Below the pieces are notes generated by a model. It worked only from the letters and a program-made list of their open reading frames with translations. It was not told where the DNA came from and ran no database searches. The position numbers and the translations under genes were made by a program. Shown piece by piece: positions 25,384 to 32,536 of a DNA stretch of 34,511 nucleotides. The stretch comes from Bradyrhizobium sp. STM 3843. GTDB lineage: Bacteria > Pseudomonadota > Alphaproteobacteria > Rhizobiales > Xanthobacteraceae. Each line of letters opens with the position of its first letter. Position 1 is the first letter of the stretch. The stretch spans positions 1-34,511 of the forward strand of contig NZ_CAFK01000175.1 of NCBI RefSeq assembly GCF_000239815.1, written 5' to 3'.

Positions 25384-26171
25384 GCCGGGTTGAAGCATCG
25401 AACGCCAAAATGAGGGAGCTCAGGCCGATGAAGATCGTTCAGAAGTGGGGATTCGGAATGGCACCCCCTAAAGCTCCCACCCAAAACGAGCGCCTGAAAT
25501 CGGTACGTACTGTCTTGGCGATCTTGAATGGCGAGATTGTCCAAGATCTCGAAAGGGCGTTGGCAGAGGTCAGTATTGTAAAGGGTCTTTTTAACAGAGT
25601 TGCCAGGGAGGACCAGTGGGACTGGTTTTATGTGAAGGGGCAGCTCGGCTATGTCCCTGCAGCTGCCGCAAAGCAGATCGGCTTTGCCCTTGCCAACCTT
25701 AGGCTTGCTTTGAAAAACAACGACGAGCTGGCTCTGCGAGATATAAGGGAGGGAACTAAGCGGCTGCAGTTGTTGAAGTATCTACGCATATTTCTGGGAG
25801 AGCTGGCACCGACCCATGGGCCAGGTGCTGGCTGGTTATATATCTTGTCAACGCGAGAGATGTCGTCCTATCTGAAAATTGGCATGACGACGCGATCGGT
25901 CGAAGAACGAGTACGCGAGATTAATGCGGCGACAGGTGTTCTCGTGCCGTTTGGAATTTGGCGGTGCTGGAGGGTCACCGACCCGCAGCGAGCAGAAAAG
26001 CTGGTTCACTCCGCGCTCGACGAGTTCAGAGTGCGTGGGGACCGCGAATTCTTTGCAGTTGAGATCTCTGACGCAGCTAAAACCATTTCATCCGTTTTGA
26101 ATGAAAGTCGATTACTCGTGAAGTCGGGTAGCTCTGAAGACGAAGGCAGCAGCGTTCCGGGCTGCACATGA
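25380..26171 (+). CDS. GIY-YIG nuclease-like protein (T5orf172/MUG113 type)
   Basis: This protein of up to 263 residues ends in a GIY-YIG-like domain of the T5orf172/MUG113 kind: GWLYIL at 151-156, KIGMTTRSVEERVREI with R172, and a closing DREFFAVEI with E223, the expected metal ligand. Some members of this superfamily cleave DNA; others only bind it. Residues 1-145 are helical and unrecognised. The TTG at 25380 overlaps the drmB stop; ATGs at 25410, 25428 and 25458 are alternatives, and the last leaves 237 residues. It sits where class 1 DISARM loci usually carry drmC, so it may replace that nuclease, or it may be an unrelated passenger. Codon use is less GC-rich than in drmA and drmB. Confidence 0.75.
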   Translation: MSRVEASNAKMRELRPMKIVQKWGFGMAPPKAPTQNERLKSVRTVLAILNGEIVQDLERALAEVSIVKGLFNRVAREDQWDWFYVKGQLGYVPAAAAKQIGFALANLRLALKNNDELALRDIREGTKRLQLLKYLRIFLGELAPTHGPGAGWLYILSTREMSSYLKIGMTTRSVEERVREINAATGVLVPFGIWRCWRVTDPQRAEKLVHSALDEFRVRGDREFFAVEISDAAKTISSVLNESRLLVKSGSSEDEGSSVPGCT

Positions 26172-26572
26172 TCTCCCAATCAATCAAATAGCGCCTAGTG
26201 AGGTTTTATGCTCATCGAGCTCAATTACCCGGGGAAACTATAGTGCGATCCTAGCGCATCGCCGAACGAGCCAATAGCAGGATAAGAAATCGCGAGCTGG
26301 GGCAGCATTGTATATTTCTGAGATCTATGCGAGCGGCTTCAGGTGCTTCGATCCGACTGCTAACCACGGGCTCACTAGCGTGGTAACGCTTCCGATCCCG
26401 CGTCCGACGCCCACGCCTTTTCGCTATCCTTGAGAGCCAACATCGCCATAATCGATATTGCTGCGCCGTTCTCGCTTTGGTTGCCAATGCACAAGTGATA
26501 CACAGCTACTCGCTTCAAAAGTTCCGCTCCAATACAAGGAGCGTGACCGGGCCACTTCTCTTAAGATAGCGC
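26172..26572. other. gap without recognised gene
   Basis: About 400 bases of lower GC content separate the GIY-YIG gene from the DUF4365 gene. Short frames on either strand show no motif and no ribosome binding site. Stops are frequent in all forward frames. It may hold the promoter for the next two genes; I see no clear hairpin or repeat. Confidence 0.4.
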
Positions 26573-27529
26573 ATGACAACGAAAAAGCGATCTGAACAAC
26601 ATCTTATCGATCAGGCCGGAGAGCAGCTTTTGCGTTCCAGGCTTCCGCGCCACTGGGTCTTGCGGGAGTATCGACCTGACTACGGGCTAGACTTCACGCT
26701 TGAGACATTTAAGACGGGCCTGAAAAACGGTGAGGGCCCGGTAACCTACGAAACATTGGGCGAGCATATCTTTATTCAGCTCAAAAGCGTTAGTGCGCCC
26801 GAGGTGAAGCCGCTGACAATTTATGGGCGCGGCAACGTCGAGAAGGCGCAAGAAGTCCTGAATAGGGACGACAAGGTCGCTGATCTTGACACCTACCGCT
26901 TTCAGCTTGAAGTTAGCGAGCTGGCGACGGTTGAGCGAATGGGTATTGGCGTCCCGGTCTTGCTCGTCATCGCCGATCTTTCAGCGCAGCGGTGTTCGTT
27001 CGTGTGTCTGAACGATTACATCGACAAGATTTTGGTCCCACGTCACAAGGACTTCAAGTCCAAAGAGTCACGAACGATTCACGTCCCCGTCTATAATGAG
27101 ATTGGTACGGATCGGGGCCTAGCTGCCCTTCGTTGGTACGCTAAGCGTGCGAAGCTCATGGCAGCTTTTCAGCGGTTCACATATCAATTTTCGGAGCTGC
27201 AGTGGGCAGAACACGGCGATTGGAGGTCGCTTGCAGAGCTGTTTGCGAAGAGGATCATCACGTACGACTTCTGGGATGACACTGAGATGTGCGGGCTGAT
27301 TCCCTACGACGCAGCCGGCTTGCGACGGTTTATCGATACCGGACAGCCCGGTTTCATAATGCCCGCGGCAGACCTGCCGTCCGGCTTCGATCCCGACAAG
27401 ATAGCAAAGCACTTTGAGAAAATGGACGTTTTCGAGCTGTGGAGGCAGCTGTCGCTGCTGCCAAAGACGCATGAAGACGTCTGGCGTGAGTGGTTTCTTC
27501 CCACAGCACTTGGCTATTCGGCATCATAG
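26573..27529 (+). CDS. DUF4365-type protein, PD-(D/E)XK nuclease-like
   Basis: This 318-residue protein opens with a DUF4365-like domain: EQHLIDQAGEQLL, then EYRPDYGLDFTLE (D40, E44) and IFIQLKS (Q69, K71). This spacing matches the PD-(D/E)XK fold with a Q-x-K third motif, as in many defence-island nucleases. A central segment (VPVLLVIADLSAQRCSFVCL) looks like a beta strand core. The C-terminal half (residues 180-318), rich in aromatic and acidic residues, is not recognised. DUF4365 proteins occur alone or with NTPases in defence islands, but a function has not been assigned to most. The start lacks a good ribosome binding site. The next gene follows after 18 bases, suggesting one transcript. 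Confidence 0.7.
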   Translation: MTTKKRSEQHLIDQAGEQLLRSRLPRHWVLREYRPDYGLDFTLETFKTGLKNGEGPVTYETLGEHIFIQLKSVSAPEVKPLTIYGRGNVEKAQEVLNRDDKVADLDTYRFQLEVSELATVERMGIGVPVLLVIADLSAQRCSFVCLNDYIDKILVPRHKDFKSKESRTIHVPVYNEIGTDRGLAALRWYAKRAKLMAAFQRFTYQFSELQWAEHGDWRSLAELFAKRIITYDFWDDTEMCGLIPYDAAGLRRFIDTGQPGFIMPAADLPSGFDPDKIAKHFEKMDVFELWRQLSLLPKTHEDVWREWFLPTALGYSAS

Positions 27530-27547
27530 GACGACGAACGCTGGGGC

Positions 27548-28732
27548 GTGGAAAGCGGTCGGCTCATGAAGCTTTTCGAAGACAAGGAACGAACCCGGCA
27601 GGAGCCGAAGAAACAGGGCGAAGCCGACTTCGCATTTTACGATTCGTGCGCTTGGCCGTCGATCGAAATCTACCGTCAGCTGATCAACGGCTGGATCGCA
27701 GGGCTGCCGGAGTCTGAGCAGGCCGAGATGGTCGCCCGAATGAAGGATAGCGACAGCACCTACTATCAGGCCGCGCTCGCTGAATTGACGCTTCACGCCG
27801 CGTTGCTGAAGCTGGGTTATCAGATCGAAATTCACCCGGACTGCCCGCATCCGACTCGCAAGCCAGATTTCCTGGTCAAGACCAAGGACGGCGTTTCAGT
27901 CGCCTATATTGAGGTCACTACGTTCGGCCCAACACTTGAAGCCATCGGAATGAGTAACCGGGAAGCAGCGATCTATAACGCTATTGACAAAGTCAAGCTG
28001 CCTCCGGGCTTTAGATTGAGCTATGACGCGCTCGCCCGCGGAGCGAGTAGTCCGAACTTGAACAATCTGTGTGCGGAGATCGAGAAGTGGGCGGCAGAGA
28101 ACGCGCAGGAAGACTCGGAAATCATGCCCGTCAAGACGTTCCTGGCCGAAGACTGGCAGATCGAGCTCACCTTGGTCGGTGGCTTTAAGAAGGACGTTCC
28201 CGTGGAGCGCTCGATCGGGAGCGCGATGGGTGATGTTCGTCAAGTGCGGGCGGCGGAGGAAATCCGCGCAGCGCTTAAGAAGAAAGGAAGCCGATACGGA
28301 GACTTCGCTCACCCTTATGTCGTTGTCGTCGTAGACTGTAAGGGCGAACTGGCAGGAGGCGAGTCCAACGCCGATAATTTCATCGAAGCCGTTCACGGCA
28401 CGGTTCACACCGAGGTTCGTACCTTCGCTGATGGAGCCATTGAGACGGAAGACAAGAGACGGAACAACGGGTACTGGGGCTTTCCAGACAGCCCGAGGCA
28501 TCCGAACGTCAGCGCCGCAATTGTCCTGCCGCGCCCGCACCTCTGGGACTTGCGGGAGGACCGATGGCAGCCACTCATCATGAGGCACCCCTGGGCGACG
28601 CACCCGCTGCCGGACGAGGTACTTCCGCTTCCGGGCTGGAAGTTAAATGAGGAAGGCGAGTTCGCGCCCATCGAAGGGACGCGGCTCGCCGATATCCTTG
28701 AACTGCCGGAACCGTGGCCGCCTGAGGATTGA
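27548..28732 (+). CDS. unrecognised protein with PD-(D/E)XK-like motif
   Basis: The frame gives 394 residues from GTG at 27548, or 388 from ATG at 27566; neither start has a clear ribosome binding site. Residues 75-125 resemble a restriction-endonuclease core: an acidic helix (AALAELTLHAALLKLGY), then KPDFLV with P106-D107, then YIEVTTF with E122 and T124 where the usual pattern has ExK. The Lys is replaced by Thr, so catalysis is uncertain. A second possible strand/helix region includes YGDFAHPYVVVVVDCKG. I do not recognise the family. It is 18 bases after the DUF4365 gene and reads the same way, so the two probably act together. Codon use is intermediate. Confidence 0.7.
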   Translation: MESGRLMKLFEDKERTRQEPKKQGEADFAFYDSCAWPSIEIYRQLINGWIAGLPESEQAEMVARMKDSDSTYYQAALAELTLHAALLKLGYQIEIHPDCPHPTRKPDFLVKTKDGVSVAYIEVTTFGPTLEAIGMSNREAAIYNAIDKVKLPPGFRLSYDALARGASSPNLNNLCAEIEKWAAENAQEDSEIMPVKTFLAEDWQIELTLVGGFKKDVPVERSIGSAMGDVRQVRAAEEIRAALKKKGSRYGDFAHPYVVVVVDCKGELAGGESNADNFIEAVHGTVHTEVRTFADGAIETEDKRRNNGYWGFPDSPRHPNVSAAIVLPRPHLWDLREDRWQPLIMRHPWATHPLPDEVLPLPGWKLNEEGEFAPIEGTRLADILELPEPWPPED

Positions 28733-28759
28733 GCAGACTGGCTGAAACGTCGACCGCTT

Positions 28760-29940
28760 CATCGCCGGATCGGTCGATGCGACCAGCATCTGCGAGCTCC
28801 TGAACGGGCGGGTCGGGAGGCATTTCCGGTTGGAAGTCGGGGTTCGGGCCACGCCTGCTTCGGCGAGCGCGTCCCCGGAAATCCGTGGATGCGAATGTCG
28901 AAAATCTCCGAAGGTGTGGCGCCCAGGCCGGCATCGACCACGAGATCAAAGTTCGAACCCGCCGCGGCGCCGCGCCGCCAGACTATCGACTCCGACGAGG
29001 GCCAAGCCAGGCTCGTCCGTCGAGCGCTTCGTGCCCTCGCCAACCTGCTTTCGATGATCGTGGTGCCGAAGCCACGCTCCTCCGCCCAAAACCCCGCGCT
29101 GCGGGCCTTCTTGCGACCGATCCAGTTCGGTTTGGTTAGAACCTGGATGGCTAGATTGCCGAACTCCGACTTGTCCCCATCCTCGAGAAACAGCGAGACC
29201 AGGCCGGGATCGGAATACGGTAGAAGTCCTATCGTCCATAGCGTGGCTTGCCCGAGATTGCCGAGCCCGAGCAGCCAGAACGCCGCTGGCAGGTAGGCAA
29301 GATCTACGTCGTCCCCGTCCTCATAGCCGGGCGACGACGCCGAGTTTCTCGATGTCCTGCGACAGGCGAGCTTGCCTCCGAGCACGGCGCTACGGAAGAC
29401 CTCGCCGATGCCCATGGCGACCGCCAGCACGCCACCGATCTCGTTGCCGCCTCGCGGCGCATCAGCCGGCGCCTCAATGCCGACGAGGCCGGCCCAGCCG
29501 TCGGCCCGACATAGCGCGCCGCGTTCCGCGGCGATCAGCAGCGCCGCCTGGCCCCCACGGCAGACTGGCAGCGACATCCGCAGTCAGGACGAGCGCGGCC
29601 CGGTCGAGCTTGCGCCGCGCTGCGTCGTAATCGGCACGGCCATCGCCGCGCATGAGCAGATGCGCTAGGCGATCGTCCTCGCCGCAGCTATTGCGTCCAA
29701 TACCCAGTGGCGTAGCGCGGATCCCCAGCAAGCAGAAATGGAAACGAATCGTCGGACCGCGCCCATCCTTGAAAGGCGCGTGAAACGCCACTGTCAGCGG
29801 CCACAAAGACGACGATCTCCGGGTGAGCCGCACTGCATCGGCGAGCAGCACGAGCAGACGCGTCTCCCACCATTCGCCCCGGAATCTTCGGAGATCGTGA
29901 CTCCGGCCACGGTTTGAATACCTTGCGGTGCGATTTCCGC
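28760..29940 (-). pseudogene. ThiF/E1-like adenylyltransferase, multiply frameshifted
   Basis: Pieces of one protein can be read on the minus strand only by changing frame. An early piece has GEWWETRLLVLLADAVRLTR (near 29880-29820) and continues to ADVAASLP at about 29565. The frame then shifts into RGGQAALLIAAERGA and the Rossmann core FWLLGLGNLGQATLWTIG, followed by LFLEDGDKSEFGNLAIQVLT, an ATP-binding pattern of ThiF/E1 enzymes. Another shift gives TDEPGLALVGVDSLAARRR (about 29041-28964), and the previous frame returns with NFDLVVDAGLGATPSEIFDI. A last fragment, ELADAGRIDRSGDEAV, is in a further frame. E1-like proteins of this kind activate ubiquitin-like partners or effectors in CBASS- and Bil-type systems. 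This copy cannot make a working enzyme. Confidence 0.65.
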
Positions 29941-30076
29941 ACGCGTCAACAAATAGTTACCGCGGCCATCCAGAGGACCAGCTGTTTTTGAGATAGGTCA
30001 AAAATCGAAATACAACTTATGATCGACTAAAGGTGCACCGATCGTTCCTCTAATTAACACAGCGGTGAGGATCACG

Positions 30077-30372
30077 ATGTCGCTACTTAAAAGTCTCCAG
30101 CCTAAACTGGCTGAGGTAGATCCGTTTGTACATAGTGCGACGGTGGTGGCCTTGAGTTCGCCGGACCTCAGCGCGGGCGACAGGATGAGAGTTGCTCGGA
30201 CGGTTCGTGAGCGGGTCAAATCACGCCGCGAAGCAGTTGAAAAGGATCAGGCTACGAAAGCGATCACGCGTCCCAGCGTCCCGACTACCTATTGCAGAAA
30301 GCCGCTCGCGGCATGTCTCGTGAGGAGATCGCAGTGCAGGAGCTATTTCGCGATCGAGTCCTGTGGTGCTGA
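30077..30372 (+). pseudogene. small ORF, possibly frameshifted, before caspase gene
   Basis: An ATG at 30077 with TGAGG seven bases upstream opens MSLLKSLQPKLAEVDPFVHS and continues through ARTVRERVKSRREAVEKDQA. After about 30255 that frame becomes Arg/Ser-rich and unlike a protein. A neighbouring frame then reads RPDYLLQKAARGMSREEIAV and QELFRDRVLWC to a stop at 30370-30372. Joined, they give a helical protein of about 98 residues. I read this as a small gene broken by one frameshift between 30255 and 30277, but both pieces could be chance. The unshifted frame runs on to 30424. No family is recognised. It lies 184 bases before the caspase gene and on the same strand. Confidence 0.35.
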
Positions 30373-30556
30373 GATAAGTCGAAGCGGGCGGACAATCGAG
30401 CGAGCATACGGCCTAGCAGACTGACGAGATCTCAGCATCCCGCTCGGTCTCAATGATGATTTGCTGCGACCGCGCGTTACCTGCTGAAATGGAGACTTGG
30501 CAAGCGGCCCGCTCTCGATCTGTTGGGGCGTCATCCGCAGCAACACGGAGGAACTC

Positions 30557-32536
30557 ATGAGCGATCAAATACAATCAAACTATCACGTCCTGCTCATCGG
30601 CATCGATGCGTACAGCGTCAAGCCGCTTCATGGTTGCGTGAACGATATAGATGCGATCCAGCGGCTGCTCCTCGGCGAGCGAGTGGCGATCCCGAGGGAT
30701 CGGATCAGACGCCTCGCCTCTCCTCATCCGAAAAGTCCGCATGAAACCACCGTGGACAGTAAGCCAGCGACACTTGCCAATATGCGAACAGCGCTTGCCG
30801 AGCTCGGCTCAGAAAAGGTAGCGAAGGGCGATCATGTCTTTATCTACTACTCGGGTCACGGATCGCGTGTACACGTTCGCACGCCAGACAAGACGATATT
30901 CCATCGAGAGTCGCTTGTACCGGTTGATTTTAACGTGCTGCCGAACCAATGCCAGCTCATGCTCGACTTCGAGCTCAATCAATTGCTTCAAGCGATAACA
31001 GAGCGCACCTCGGCCGTAACTGTTTGCCTAGACTGCTGCAACTCCGCTGGAGCGACTCGCGACGTCGAGCGGGACGGATTAGTTGCCCGCTTCATCGATT
31101 CGCAGTCGGAACCCCGCCTTGCAGAACCGCTCGCGGTTTCACCCGAGATTGTGCGGGCGGAACGCTTACGAGGCGTAGCTGCCGGCGTGGAGGAATGCCA
31201 AGTTGTGGCAGCCTGTCTCAATCACGAGGAGGCGAAGGAGTTCACCGATGCCAGCGGCGTTAGAAATGGTATGCTTACTCACTCGCTAGTGACCTCACTA
31301 AGCGCTATGCCAGATAACAATCTTCGGTCGGTTCCGTGGGCCCGCATCTGGCAGAAAATGCGCGCTGATGTTGAGACCAGGAACCCCTGGCAGCATCTTT
31401 GGATGGCTGGCAACCTCGCTCGTAACGTGATCGCAGGGGAGCCGGTCGCGGATGACCCAGGACTTTCGATCGAGCGCACCGAGGGGAATTCATATCGGGT
31501 CTATGCCGGCACGCTGGCGAGCATTACGCCGGGCGCCATGCTTGCTGTATATGGTGACAAGCCACCCAAATTCCCCGCTCTCGACTCAGATGACGATCGA
31601 AAGGCGCGGCTTGGCGATGTCCTGCTAAAAGTGACTCGAGCGGATCGATCGACATCATTTGCCGAAGCAGATGGAGCACCATTCGATTTGCCCCCGGGGG
31701 CGCGCGGCCGGCTTGTAAGATCAGGAACGCCAGCACGGCTTCGCTGCGCTCTGGTGCCTCAGAGCAACGAGCTTCTCACGCAGCTCTCTTCTTCACCGCT
31801 ATTGGAAATCGTGGATAAGAGTAGCTCAGAGGTCCAGCTTGTGCGCGGTGCTGATGGTAGCTGGGCGCTTACCGACGATGTCCACGGCGCGAAGCCGGGT
31901 TACCCCGTCTTGTACACGTTGCGGCCTGAGAATATTGATCGGGCGAAGGAGGTGCTTGAGCACTACTTCTATTACGCACTTCCCCTACGTATGGCGACTC
32001 TCTGCTCTGACCTTTTGGGAGCATTGCAAGTCAGCCTGCTTGCCTCTCCCAAGAATCTCACGTCCGAGGAGGCCCAGGCTGCGGAGCTGCCTGAGGCCAC
32101 GCGGGGGCGAGAATTCCCATACGACTTGGTGGCGGGAGACAACTTTTGCATCCGCGTCCGCAACAGTTCGAGGGAACATTTGCGAGTCACGCTGCTGAAT
32201 TCAGCGGCGAGCGGCAGGGTCCAGTTGCTCGGCGACCAAGAAATTGATCCAAACAGCTTCTACGTATTTTGGGTCCAAAATAATCTTGGAATCCCGTTCT
32301 CAACGACACTGCCGTCTGGCGCCACTCAGAGCATCGATCGAATTGTGGCGATCGGCACGACAGCACTTGGCAGGGATCTCAGCTATCTGCGCGTCGACGC
32401 GAGATTCGCGGATGTCGCCAATGCCACGCGAGGCGCGGGTAGGGATATTGAAGACAATACCACGAGTAGCCCTCCCGCAGAGCAGTGGACCGCGACCCAG
32501 ACCATCGTTCGGACAGTTCGCGCAGCGGCCTTCTGA
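30557..32536 (+). CDS. caspase-like cysteine protease (peptidase C14) with DUF4384-like tail
   Basis: This 659-residue protein has an N-terminal caspase-like (metacaspase/C14) domain. It begins YHVLLIGIDAYSVKPLHGCV. The catalytic His is H101 in YYSGHGSRV and the catalytic Cys is C161 in CLDCCNSAGATR. Both are present, so protease activity is expected. The middle (about 300-515) is mixed and unrecognised. The part from about 522 to 625 (RVQLLGDQEIDPNSFYVFWV, then TTLPSGATQSIDRIVAIGTT) resembles DUF4384, common at the C-terminus of bacterial caspase-like proteins. GGAGGA at 30547-30552 fixes the ATG at 30557; an upstream in-frame extension of 20 codons is rejected. A WD40 gene begins in the next codon after the stop. 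Target and trigger are unknown. Confidence 0.85.
   Translation: MSDQIQSNYHVLLIGIDAYSVKPLHGCVNDIDAIQRLLLGERVAIPRDRIRRLASPHPKSPHETTVDSKPATLANMRTALAELGSEKVAKGDHVFIYYSGHGSRVHVRTPDKTIFHRESLVPVDFNVLPNQCQLMLDFELNQLLQAITERTSAVTVCLDCCNSAGATRDVERDGLVARFIDSQSEPRLAEPLAVSPEIVRAERLRGVAAGVEECQVVAACLNHEEAKEFTDASGVRNGMLTHSLVTSLSAMPDNNLRSVPWARIWQKMRADVETRNPWQHLWMAGNLARNVIAGEPVADDPGLSIERTEGNSYRVYAGTLASITPGAMLAVYGDKPPKFPALDSDDDRKARLGDVLLKVTRADRSTSFAEADGAPFDLPPGARGRLVRSGTPARLRCALVPQSNELLTQLSSSPLLEIVDKSSSEVQLVRGADGSWALTDDVHGAKPGYPVLYTLRPENIDRAKEVLEHYFYYALPLRMATLCSDLLGALQVSLLASPKNLTSEEAQAAELPEATRGREFPYDLVAGDNFCIRVRNSSREHLRVTLLNSAASGRVQLLGDQEIDPNSFYVFWVQNNLGIPFSTTLPSGATQSIDRIVAIGTTALGRDLSYLRVDARFADVANATRGAGRDIEDNTTSSPPAEQWTATQTIVRTVRAAAF

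Noticed and set aside
26251..26487. 78-codon minus-strand frame in the gap before the DUF4365 gene
   Set aside because: Arg-rich, no motif, no ribosome binding site.
25384..30000. drmC (phospholipase D) downstream of drmB
   Set aside because: No HxK(x4)D motif pair was seen in any frame with coding character in this stretch.
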